The position numbers and the translations under genes were made by a program. Source: Bacteroidaceae bacterium (GTDB lineage Bacteria; Bacteroidota; Bacteroidia; Bacteroidales; Bacteroidaceae). From it: DNA of 64,000 nt. Below the pieces are notes generated by a model, which was not told the DNA's origin, did no database searches, and worked only from the letters and a program-made list of their open reading frames with translations. The stretch spans positions 1 to 64,000 of the forward strand of contig JAFUYM010000032.1 of NCBI GenBank assembly GCA_017470525.1, given 5' to 3'. Positions within the stretch are counted from its first letter, which is position 1, and every line of letters starts with the position of its first letter. This document shows, one piece after another, positions 52,857 through 61,122 of this stretch.

Positions 52857-55052
52857 TTATGCTTGATCGAACGGCAAGCGGTAGGTGCAGCCTTCCCTCC
52901 ATCGGGAACAACCGTAGGCAGTTTTGCCTTTGATGATGTGACCTTGGTGGCAGACGGGGCAAGGCATGCCAATCACTTCGTCGGGGTTGTGTTCGGCTTT
53001 AACCTGCTCGGTGGTTTTCTTGGCAGATTTCTTCGACGCGGGTTTCTTCTTGGGTTGGAAACCTGCTGGGGCATTCGCTGGAGGTGCTTTGGGGGCTTTC
53101 TTTTTCTTTAGGTCTTCCTCGGTGGTGACAGCAACATGGCGGTTGGAGTTGTCATTGCGGACGGTGTTGATGATGTCGGTGACCATCTGCTTGAGTTCAG
53201 CGATGAAGGTTTGGGCATCGTATTGCTTTTTCTCGATCTCGCGAAGTTTCTTTTCCCAAAGACCTGTGAGTTCTGCACTTTTGAGGAGTTCCTCATGGAT
53301 GATGCCAATGAGTTCCACGCCTGTTGGGGTGGCGATGAGGGTCTTGCGCTCCTTGCGGATGTAGCGGCGTTTGAAGAGGGTTTCGATGATGGCAGCACGG
53401 GTGGAAGGACGACCGATGCCATTTTCCTTCATGGCATCCCGAAGTTCTTCATTATCAACGAACTTGCCAGCGGTTTCCATCGCACGGAGGAGGGTTGCTT
53501 CGGTGTAGGGTTTGGGCGGCTGCGTCCATTTCTCGGAGAGCATGGGAAGATGTTCACCCTGTTCACCTTTAACAAATTGAGGAAGACCCTCTCCCCGCCC
53601 CTCCCCCGTAATGGGGAGGGATCCATCTGGCTGGTTTTCGTCAGATGTGTCTTTCGTGTCTTTGTAGATGACTTTCCAACCTTCATCCAAGATGGTGCGT
53701 CCGCTGGTTCTAAACATAACAGGTTCAATCTCTTGCGGCTTTACCTCCCCATAGATGGTGGTCGTCTCGAACTTGCAATCGGGATAGAAGACAGCAATGA
53801 AGGCACGGGTGACAAGGTCATAGACACGGCGTTCCATGTCGGTGAGACTGATGGCTGGCACTCCTGTCGGAATAATGGCATGGTGGTCGGTCACTTTGGA
53901 AGAGTCAAAGACTTTCTTTGACTTTGGCAACGGCTTCCCTTCAAGTGGCTGAGTGAACTGCTCATAGCCACGCAATCCCCGGAGTGTCTGAGGACATTTG
54001 GCATAAATGTCATCGCTGAGGAAAGTGGTGTCAACACGCGGATAGGTCGTAAATTTCTTCTCGTAGAGGCTCTGGATGAGTTGCAAGGTTTGTTCAGCAG
54101 AATAACCGAACTTACGGTTGCAATCCACCTGCAAGGATGTCAAGTCGTAGAGACGTGGCGGGGCTTCGGTGCCTTTCTTTTTCTGAATGTCGGTCACGGT
54201 GAAAGGCTGACCTGTAATCACTTCGAGCACAGCCCTACCCTCTTCCTCCGTCTGATATTCTATCTGTCTGTAAATCGGTCCTTTTCCCTTGAGGGTCTTG
54301 CCCTGCTCTGCAGCCGCTTTCACCTCGGCAGCGTCTTCGGCTTCAGCCTCTTCGTCATGAGCGATGGCAGTGAATTTTGTCTCGCGATAGAGGGTGGAGA
54401 GCACCCAACTCTGCTTGGGGACAAAGTTCTCTATTTCCTGCTGACGACGCACGATGAGTGCCAAGGTGGGAGTTTGTACACGCCCGATGGAGAGCACTTG
54501 CTTCTGCTGCCCATACTTGAGGGTGTAGAGGCGTGTAGCGTTCATGCCTAAAGTCCAGTCACCAATGGCGCGGCAAAGTCCTGCCTCATAGAGTGACTGG
54601 TATTCGATTTGGTCTTTCAACTGATTGAATCCCTCACGGATAGCCTCTTCGGTCAACGACGAAATCCAAAGACGTTTGACAGGGCATTTCGCTCCAGCCT
54701 TCTGCATCACCCAACGCTGGATGAGTTCACCTTCTTGCCCAGCATCGCCGCAGTTGATGATGCCATCAGCCGCTTGCATGAGTTTCTCGATGGTGGCAAA
54801 CTGACGCTTCACGCCGTCATCGTTCTTCAAGCGGATGCCATAGCGCTGAGGAATCATGGGCAAGTCCCATAAGTCCCAACGCTTCCAACGAGGGTTGTAC
54901 TCGTCAGGCTCTTTCAGTTCACACAGATGCCCGAACGTCCATGTGACCTGATAGCCGTTGCCCTCGATGTAACCTTGCTTCATCTCTCTGGCTCCCAGCA
55001 CATTGGCGATGTCTCTCGCCACACTTGGTTTCTCCGCTATACAAACAATCAT
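52857..55052 (-). CDS. topB: DNA topoisomerase III
   Basis: 731 residues, minus strand. Toprim start MIVCIAEKPSVARDIANVLG, GDAGQEGELI near 101-110 (acidic toprim residues), LSIGRVQTPTLAL near 188-200, and the active-site region around TTYPRVDTTFLSDD near 334-347 with the tyrosine. The C-terminus has a C4 zinc motif (CPVCHQGH, then GCSRWREGC). A stretch near 476-487 (DGSLPITGEGRGEG) is written by a GC-rich palindromic repeat and looks like an in-frame insertion. Relaxes and decatenates DNA, often resolving recombination intermediates. Confidence 0.93.
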   Translation of the reverse strand: MIVCIAEKPSVARDIANVLGAREMKQGYIEGNGYQVTWTFGHLCELKEPDEYNPRWKRWDLWDLPMIPQRYGIRLKNDDGVKRQFATIEKLMQAADGIINCGDAGQEGELIQRWVMQKAGAKCPVKRLWISSLTEEAIREGFNQLKDQIEYQSLYEAGLCRAIGDWTLGMNATRLYTLKYGQQKQVLSIGRVQTPTLALIVRRQQEIENFVPKQSWVLSTLYRETKFTAIAHDEEAEAEDAAEVKAAAEQGKTLKGKGPIYRQIEYQTEEEGRAVLEVITGQPFTVTDIQKKKGTEAPPRLYDLTSLQVDCNRKFGYSAEQTLQLIQSLYEKKFTTYPRVDTTFLSDDIYAKCPQTLRGLRGYEQFTQPLEGKPLPKSKKVFDSSKVTDHHAIIPTGVPAISLTDMERRVYDLVTRAFIAVFYPDCKFETTTIYGEVKPQEIEPVMFRTSGRTILDEGWKVIYKDTKDTSDENQPDGSLPITGEGRGEGLPQFVKGEQGEHLPMLSEKWTQPPKPYTEATLLRAMETAGKFVDNEELRDAMKENGIGRPSTRAAIIETLFKRRYIRKERKTLIATPTGVELIGIIHEELLKSAELTGLWEKKLREIEKKQYDAQTFIAELKQMVTDIINTVRNDNSNRHVAVTTEEDLKKKKAPKAPPANAPAGFQPKKKPASKKSAKKTTEQVKAEHNPDEVIGMPCPVCHQGHIIKGKTAYGCSRWREGCTYRLPFDQA
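53597..53621 (-). repeat. In-frame GC-rich palindrome inserted in topB
   Basis: CCCTCCCC and GGGGAGGG arms around CGTAAT encode SLPITGEGRG in topB. Repeats coding SP-x-TGEGRGEG-like strings occur dispersed in other Bacteroidetes genomes in my memory, and no core topoisomerase III motif is disturbed. Confidence 0.55.
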
Positions 55053-55080
55053 AATCTCATTATCATTCGAAGTGAATAGA

Positions 55081-55158
55081 GAAAAGTGAAAAATTTGCTA
55101 CCGCACTAACATATCAACTGGATTGTGAACTACTGCGGCAGCAAATTTTTCACTTTTC
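55081..55158. repeat. Long hairpin element B, copy 2
   Basis: 25-bp arms at 55081-55105 and 55134-55158 (one mismatch) are identical to those of copy 1 at 45791; the 28-bp loop differs. The right arm abuts the last codons of the minus-strand mlaF gene (stop at 55157-55159). Confidence 0.9.
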
Positions 55159-55936
55159 ATTTTTCACTTTTACCTTTATTCTGATCGTGCAGTTCCTTTG
55201 CCTGCCTCAATATGTCGCTGGCAAAGATGAAGTCCTCCAGTTTCTTGTTGGTGGCATCCATGATTTCCTTGTTGCTGCCTTGCCACTCTGCTCGTCCTTC
55301 GCAGATGAAGGTGATGTTCTCGCCAATGCCCATGACGGAGTTCATGTCGTGGGTATTGACGATGGTGGTGATTTTATCTTCATGAGTGATGCCTGCAATG
55401 AGTTCGTCAATCACGATGCTAGTTTTAGGGTCGAGACCTGAGTTGGGTTCGTCACAAAACAGGTATTTGGGTTGCAAAACAATGGCACGGGCAATGGCAA
55501 CGCGCTTCTGCATACCACCTGAGATTTCCCCAGGAAACTTATTTTCAGCACCTTGCAGATTGACACGAGCAAGACAATCCAATGCACGTCGCTTCCGGTC
55601 TTCGTAGGAATCATACGAAAACATATTGAGGGGGAACATGACATTGTCAAGCACCGTCATAGAATCGAACAAGGCAGCACTCTGAAAAATCATGCCCATT
55701 TCTCGGCGCAGCAAAATCTTCTCCTTCTTCGAAAGTGACACAAAATCGCGATTATCGTAGTAGATACTACCTTTGGTGGGCGTGAGCAACCCCACGATAT
55801 TTTTCATCAGCACCGTCTTACCACTACCGCTCTGCCCGATGATGAGATTCACCTCGCCGTCACGAAAGGTGGCATTGATGTCTTGAAGCACTTCGCGGTC
55901 GTCAAAACTCTTATATAAATGTTCTACTTTTATCAT
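55157..55936 (-). CDS. mlaF: MlaF-type ABC transporter ATP-binding protein
   Basis: 259 residues, minus strand. Walker A GQSGSGKTVL at 34-43, signature ISGGMQKRVAIARA near 142-155, Walker B YLFCDEPNSGLDP near 163-175, and IVNTHDMNSVMGIGE near 196-210. The ISGGM motif and length fit the MlaF family that moves phospholipids between membranes. The C-terminal KGKSEK derives from the repeat element B. Overlaps the start of the permease gene upstream by 4 bp. Confidence 0.9.
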   Translation of the reverse strand: MIKVEHLYKSFDDREVLQDINATFRDGEVNLIIGQSGSGKTVLMKNIVGLLTPTKGSIYYDNRDFVSLSKKEKILLRREMGMIFQSAALFDSMTVLDNVMFPLNMFSYDSYEDRKRRALDCLARVNLQGAENKFPGEISGGMQKRVAIARAIVLQPKYLFCDEPNSGLDPKTSIVIDELIAGITHEDKITTIVNTHDMNSVMGIGENITFICEGRAEWQGSNKEIMDATNKKLEDFIFASDILRQAKELHDQNKGKSEK

Positions 55937-56679
55937 GTCAACATGTTTGTCAAGAAAATATCAGAAAAAAGCACGAGAACGCTGCTGGTGACAACGGCAT
56001 CGGTGCTCGATTTGCCCACTTCCACACTACCGCCTTCCACCGTATAGCCCTTGTAAGCCGACACACTGGTGATGATAAAAGCATACACGATAGCCTTAAT
56101 CATACCGCACCAGAAGAACCACTGGTTGAACTCATAGCGGAAACCCTCTGTCAGTTCGGGCACAGTAGTCGTTCCGAGCAAGGAGGTGGCATAGGCTCCA
56201 ATGATACCCGCAGCCACACTCAACGTGACCAAAATGGGCATGATGGTCATCAATCCGACGATTTTCGGCAAGATGAGGTAGTTGGCAGAGTTAACCCCCA
56301 TGATGTCGAGAGCATCAATCTGCTGGGTGATGCGCATGGTGCCGATTTCCGATGCTATGTTCGACCCGACCTTACCCGCCAAGATAAGACACATGATGCT
56401 GGACGAGAACTCCAGCAGCATGATTTCGCGGGTGGTGTACCCCACTACCATGCGAGGCATCCACGGGCTCTGGATGTTCAACTTAATCTGAAGGCAGATG
56501 ACGGCTCCGATGAAGAAAGAAATGATGAGCACGATGCCAATCGAATTGTATCCCAACTGATACATCTCGGTCACATATTGCTTCAAAAACATCCGCCATC
56601 GGTCGGGTTGCGAAAGCACTCTTCCCATGAGCATGACATATCTGCCAAGATGTGTTAATCCACTCTTAATTGAAAACAC
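55933..56679 (-). CDS. mlaE: MlaE-type permease
   Basis: 248 residues, minus strand, with five to six hydrophobic segments. MlaE/YrbE marks: YQLGYNSIGIVLIISFFIGA near 41-60, PWMPRMVVGYTTREIMLLEF near 73-92, GKVGSNIASEIGTMRITQQI near 102-121, and DALDIMGVNSANYLILPKIV near 122-141. Forms the inner-membrane channel of the phospholipid-transport complex with MlaF encoded next. The MlaD-type partner is not in the window. Confidence 0.92.
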   Translation of the reverse strand: MFSIKSGLTHLGRYVMLMGRVLSQPDRWRMFLKQYVTEMYQLGYNSIGIVLIISFFIGAVICLQIKLNIQSPWMPRMVVGYTTREIMLLEFSSSIMCLILAGKVGSNIASEIGTMRITQQIDALDIMGVNSANYLILPKIVGLMTIMPILVTLSVAAGIIGAYATSLLGTTTVPELTEGFRYEFNQWFFWCGMIKAIVYAFIITSVSAYKGYTVEGGSVEVGKSSTDAVVTSSVLVLFSDIFLTNMLT

Positions 56680-56803
56680 TTTACTTGCGTTTTTAATGAT
56701 TTACAAATAGCAAAAACTTCGCAAAATTAGTGAAATTTGTTCAAAAGAGAGGTTTTTAACATAGTTTTTTGTTTTAGAAAGTGACTAATCAACAAACAAT
56801 TCG

Positions 56804-56811
56804 TACTTTTG
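56804..56811 (+). promoter_or_regulatory. Putative -7 element of the lptB operon
   Basis: TACTTTTG fits TAnnTTTG and lies 19 bp before the ATG at 56830. The 150-bp gap to the divergent mlaE gene is AT-rich; no clear -33 TTTG at 20 bp. Confidence 0.45.
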
Positions 56812-56829
56812 TAACTAATTTGATAAAAT

Positions 56830-57678
56830 ATGGAGTTAAAAAACATATCCACAACCACCAATGCAGGCGATGAGGACATCCCCGAATACTCGGACGACCG
56901 CAACACGCTCTACACACGCAATCTGGTGAAAACCTATGGCAAACGAACGGTGGCAAACAATGTTTCCATCAGCGTGAGGCAAGGAGAGATTGTCGGGTTG
57001 TTAGGACCCAATGGAGCAGGAAAGACCACCTCGTTCTACATGACGACAGGATTGGTTGTACCCAATAGCGGACGGGTGTTCATCAACGATATGGAAATCA
57101 CCAAAGACCCCGTATCGACACGCGCCAAGAAGGGAGTGGGCTATCTGGCGCAAGAGGCAAGCGTGTTCCGCACCATGAGCGTTGAAGACAACATCATGAC
57201 GGTGCTGGAGATGAAATACAAATCGACCGAAGAGCAGCGGGAACACTTGGAACGGCTGCTTGATGAGTTCAACTTGCAGAAGGTGAGGAAAAATAGGGGA
57301 AACCAACTTTCGGGAGGTGAACGCCGCCGCTGCGAAATTGCCCGTTGTCTGGCGATTGACCCCAAGTTCATCATGCTCGACGAACCCTTTGCAGGTGTTG
57401 ACCCCATTGCAGTAGAAGACATCCAATACGTGGTTTGGAAACTGAAAGACCGAAACATCGGCATCCTCATCACCGACCACAACGTACAGGAAACGCTCTG
57501 CATCACTGACCGCGCCTACCTGCTCTTCGAAGGACGCATCCTCTTCAAAGGTACACCGCCAGAACTGGCAAGCAACACTATCGTGAAAGAAAAATACCTC
57601 GGCAGCAATTTTGTGCTCCGACCCAAAAACTTCCAGATGATTGAGGAGAAGAAGAAGCGGGAAATGGAAGAAGACTGA
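56830..57678 (+). CDS. lptB: LptB, ATPase of the lipopolysaccharide exporter
   Basis: 282 residues. Walker A GPNGAGKTT at 59-67, LAQEASVFRTMSVEDNI near 106-122 (typical of LptB), signature LSGGERRRCEIAR near 158-170, Walker B IMLDEPFAGVDPIA near 179-192, and ITDHNVQETLCITDRAYLL near 217-235. An N-terminal extension of about 25 polar residues is longer than in Escherichia coli. It powers lipopolysaccharide extraction from the inner membrane. Confidence 0.93.
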   Translation: MELKNISTTTNAGDEDIPEYSDDRNTLYTRNLVKTYGKRTVANNVSISVRQGEIVGLLGPNGAGKTTSFYMTTGLVVPNSGRVFINDMEITKDPVSTRAKKGVGYLAQEASVFRTMSVEDNIMTVLEMKYKSTEEQREHLERLLDEFNLQKVRKNRGNQLSGGERRRCEIARCLAIDPKFIMLDEPFAGVDPIAVEDIQYVVWKLKDRNIGILITDHNVQETLCITDRAYLLFEGRILFKGTPPELASNTIVKEKYLGSNFVLRPKNFQMIEEKKKREMEED

Positions 57679-57741
57679 TACACATTATATATAATAAAAA
57701 GGATATAACATTACAATTCGACACACATTACATTGATTTCA

Positions 57742-58101
57742 ATGACAGAAACCGAAAAGTTAGTAAAGTCCTGCATTGCAGGCATTCAAGAGAAGAAGGG
57801 AAAGAAAATCCGCATCGTCAACCTTGAGGGTATTGACGATACCATCACAAAATATCTGGTCATCGGCGAAGGAAACTCGCCCAGCCAAGTGGCTGCCCTC
57901 ACCGAATCGGTGAGAGAGTTCGCCCGCAAACAGGCGAATGCACGTCCATCGGCTGTCGATGGTACGAGAAACAACCTTTGGGTGGCACTCGACTTCATCG
58001 ACGTAGTGGTTCACATTTTTGTGCCTGATGCACGTGAATTTTACGATGTGGACAACCTTTGGGAAGATGCAGAAATCACTGATATTCCAGACATTGAATA
58101 A
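57742..58101 (+). CDS. rsfS: Ribosome silencing factor RsfS
   Basis: 119 residues from ATG 57742 (an in-frame TTG at 57733 is not preferred). RsfS/Iojap marks: ITKYLVIGEGNSPSQVAALT near 34-53, SVREFARK near 55-62, and ALDFIDVVVHIFVPDAREFY near 83-102. Binds ribosomal protein L14 and blocks subunit joining in starvation. Followed 5 bp later by ftsH, a usual Bacteroidetes order. Confidence 0.93.
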   Translation: MTETEKLVKSCIAGIQEKKGKKIRIVNLEGIDDTITKYLVIGEGNSPSQVAALTESVREFARKQANARPSAVDGTRNNLWVALDFIDVVVHIFVPDAREFYDVDNLWEDAEITDIPDIE

Positions 58102-58106
58102 GAAAC

Positions 58107-60257
58107 ATGGATACGAACAACAACAATAGCAACAACGGAAACGGTAACAGCAACGGAAATAACCGCATGCAGAAACCGCGCTTCAATTTCACCTGGCTCT
58201 ACATTCTGCTGATTGCAGGATTGGCATTCATGGTCTTCACACGCCATGACACCAGTGCATCACGCACGGTAGATTACACGACATTCAAGGAGTTTGTGAC
58301 GAAAGGTTATGTGTCGGACGTGGTGGTCAACAAAGACAACAACACGCTCACGATTGGCATTGACAGCAAACACGAACGCCAAGTGTTTGGTGCCGCCAGC
58401 AAAAACAAGAAGGCTCCACGCATCAAGGTGGAATTTGGTTCTATCGACAACCTGGAGAGTTATCTTGACGAACAGAATGAGGAGGGAAATTTCACGGGAA
58501 AAGTCACCTACGAACGGGATAACGACTTTATCAGCAATCTCCTCTGGAACTTTGCACCCATCATCTTTATTGTGCTCATCTGGTTCTTCATCATGCGCGG
58601 AATGGGAGGTGGTGGCTTCATGGGAGGAGCAGGAAACATCTTCTCTGTGGGCAAATCGAAGGCGCAACTGTTTGAGAAAGACGATAAAAACTCACCACAA
58701 ATCACATTTAAAGATGTGGCGGGACAAGCAGGTGCCAAGCAGGAGGTGCAGGAAATTGTGGATTTCTTGAAAAAGCCTGAAAAATACACGAATCTGGGTG
58801 GCAAGATTCCACAGGGTGCACTTCTTGTGGGTCCTCCAGGAACGGGTAAGACTCTGCTTGCCAAGGCTGTAGCAGGTGAGGCAGGTGTGCCGTTCTTCTC
58901 GCTGTCAGGTTCCGAATTTGTGGAAATGTTTGTGGGTGTGGGTGCCAGCCGTGTACGTGACCTTTTCCAACAGGCAAAGGCAAAAGCACCATGCATCATC
59001 TTCATTGACGAAATCGATGCGATTGGTCGTGCGCGCAGCAAGACGGCAGCGATGGGTGGAAATGACGAACGTGAAAGCACACTCAATCAGTTGCTCACTG
59101 AAATGGACGGCTTTGGTACCAATAGCGGTATCATCATCATGGCAGCCACTAACCGTGCTGACATTCTGGATGGTGCATTGCTCCGTGCCGGACGTTTCGA
59201 CCGACAGATACACGTCGATCTGCCCGACCTCAGCGAACGCAAGGAAATCTTCATGGTGCATCTGAAGCCACTCAAAATCGACGAAACGGTAGATGTGGCT
59301 CAGTTGGCTCGCCAAACACCAGGATTCTCAGGTGCAGACATTGCGAATGTGTGCAATGAGGCTGCACTGATTGCTGCCCGCAACAATAAGGAATGGGTGG
59401 ACAAGCAGTGTTTCCTCGATGCGGTTGACCGTATCATTGGCGGTTTGGAGAAGAAGACCAAACTACTCACTGCACACGAAAAACGCACTATCGCCCTGCA
59501 CGAAGCAGGTCATGCCACCATCTCTTGGTTCCTCGAATACGCCAACCCACTCGTGAAGGTGACCATCGTTCCTCGCGGTCAGGCATTGGGTGCCGCTTGG
59601 TACATGCCCGAAGAAAGGCAAATCTCAACGAAAGAGGAGATTCTCGATGAAATCTGTGCCACATTAGGTGGTCGTGCAGCCGAAGAGTTGTGCATTGGAC
59701 GCATTTCGACAGGTGCCATGAACGACCTGGAAAAGGTGACCAAACGTGCCTACGGCATGATTGCCTATGCAGGTATGGGAGAGAAACTGCCCAACCTCTG
59801 CTACTATGATAATCAGGAATACCAGTTCAGCAAACCCTATAGCGACAAGACCGCCGAAACAATTGACGAAGAGGTGCGCAATCTCATTGCTGGCGAATAT
59901 GAACGTGCCAAGAAGGTGCTCATCGAGCATAAAGAGGGACATGCCAAACTGGCTCAGAAACTTATTGAGAAAGAAGTCATCTTTGCTGAAGACCTTGAAG
60001 AAATCTTTGGCAAACGTCCGTGGACCTCTCGCACCGACGAAATCCTTGCTGCCAATGCAGAGGAAAGCGAAAAGGAAGACGAGAACAAAACCACCGACTC
60101 AACTGACCACAAGAAAGAAAACGAGGAGTTTATCCGCCAGAAAATTGTTCAAGCAGTCATTGAAAAGGCTGAAAAAGCCAAAGGAGCAGAACAAAATGGA
60201 CCAACATCCTCTGATTCTAATCAACAACCCGAACAAGACAAACCAAAAGAAGCGTGA
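58107..60257 (+). CDS. ftsH: FtsH, membrane AAA protease
   Basis: 716 residues. An asparagine-rich start, then two membrane spans (about 29-44 and 150-172). Walker A GPPGTGKT at 242-249, Walker B IIFIDEID near 297-304, SRH-region [20 protein letters not shown], and zinc motif HEAGH at 465-469 with [14 protein letters not shown] downstream. Degrades membrane and short-lived cytosolic proteins. The C-terminal acidic/glutamine tail is low complexity. Its stop overlaps the cdsA start (GTGA). Confidence 0.97.
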   Translation: MDTNNNNSNNGNGNSNGNNRMQKPRFNFTWLYILLIAGLAFMVFTRHDTSASRTVDYTTFKEFVTKGYVSDVVVNKDNNTLTIGIDSKHERQVFGAASKNKKAPRIKVEFGSIDNLESYLDEQNEEGNFTGKVTYERDNDFISNLLWNFAPIIFIVLIWFFIMRGMGGGGFMGGAGNIFSVGKSKAQLFEKDDKNSPQITFKDVAGQAGAKQEVQEIVDFLKKPEKYTNLGGKIPQGALLVGPPGTGKTLLAKAVAGEAGVPFFSLSGSEFVEMFVGVGASRVRDLFQQAKAKAPCIIFIDEIDAIGRARSKTAAMGGNDERESTLNQLLTEMDGFGTNSGIIIMAATNRADILDGALLRAGRFDRQIHVDLPDLSERKEIFMVHLKPLKIDETVDVAQLARQTPGFSGADIANVCNEAALIAARNNKEWVDKQCFLDAVDRIIGGLEKKTKLLTAHEKRTIALHEAGHATISWFLEYANPLVKVTIVPRGQALGAAWYMPEERQISTKEEILDEICATLGGRAAEELCIGRISTGAMNDLEKVTKRAYGMIAYAGMGEKLPNLCYYDNQEYQFSKPYSDKTAETIDEEVRNLIAGEYERAKKVLIEHKEGHAKLAQKLIEKEVIFAEDLEEIFGKRPWTSRTDEILAANAEESEKEDENKTTDSTDHKKENEEFIRQKIVQAVIEKAEKAKGAEQNGPTSSDSNQQPEQDKPKEA

Positions 60258-61114
60258 AAAACTTGATTATACGTGCCATCACGGGCGCACTTTTCGTCAT
60301 TGCACTAGTGTGCGGAATCGTGCTCAACCCCTACTCTCTGCTGATACTCTTCACCATCGTCACTGCACTGACGATATGGGAGTTCACTACGATTGTCAAT
60401 CGGCACATGCATCTGCATGTCAACCGTTTTATCACCACAGTGGCAGGAGCCTATCTGTTTGTGGCGGTATGGGCATTCAACACCAATATCATGGGGGCAG
60501 AGGTCTTCATTCCCTACCTCATTTCCATCATCTATCTGCTGGTGGCAGAACTGTACTTTGACCGTCCCGACAACATCCAGAACTGGGCAATGACCTTTAT
60601 GGCACAGTTGTACATCGCACTGCCATTTGCATCGCTCAACACTTTGTGCTTCATTGGCACACCTGCTGGCGTGACCTACTATTATTGGTACGCCCTTTCT
60701 CTTTTCATCTTCCTATGGGCAAACGACACAGGAGCCTATCTGATTGGCTCATGGTTGGGCAAGCATCGCCTCTTTCCACGCATATCTCCCAAGAAATCGT
60801 GGGAAGGCAGCATCGGTGGTGGAATCACTGCCATTATAGCCTCGCAAGTCATTGCCTATTTCATTCCGTTTGCCGAAACATTGACACCCCTGACAAGCCA
60901 TCTTCTGTGGGCAGGACTCGCCTTGCTCACCGTCGTCATTGGCACATGGGGCGACCTTGTGGAGTCGTTGCTCAAACGTCGTTTGGGCATCAAAGACTCT
61001 GGCAACATTCTCCCAGGGCATGGAGGCATGCTCGATCGCTTTGATAGTTCACTGCTTGCCATACCAGCAGCAGTCGTCTATGTCTATACAATCATGCTTA
61101 ACATAATACACTAA
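60254..61114 (+). CDS. cdsA: Phosphatidate cytidylyltransferase
   Basis: 286 residues from a GTG overlapping the ftsH stop. About eight membrane spans. CdsA marks: WANDTGAYLIGSWLGKHRLF near 155-174, PRISPKKSWEGSIGGG near 175-190, and the signature near 249-264 including GHGGMLDRFDSSL. Makes CDP-diacylglycerol for phospholipid synthesis in the inner membrane. Confidence 0.95.
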   Translation: MKNLIIRAITGALFVIALVCGIVLNPYSLLILFTIVTALTIWEFTTIVNRHMHLHVNRFITTVAGAYLFVAVWAFNTNIMGAEVFIPYLISIIYLLVAELYFDRPDNIQNWAMTFMAQLYIALPFASLNTLCFIGTPAGVTYYYWYALSLFIFLWANDTGAYLIGSWLGKHRLFPRISPKKSWEGSIGGGITAIIASQVIAYFIPFAETLTPLTSHLLWAGLALLTVVIGTWGDLVESLLKRRLGIKDSGNILPGHGGMLDRFDSSLLAIPAAVVYVYTIMLNIIH

Positions 61115-61122
61115 AAACAACT

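Noticed and set aside
52769..52972. Minus-strand ORF ending with the 11-residue units KSLIATNGFATKSFI
   Set aside because: It starts in an alternative frame of topB; the tandem repeat is reported instead.
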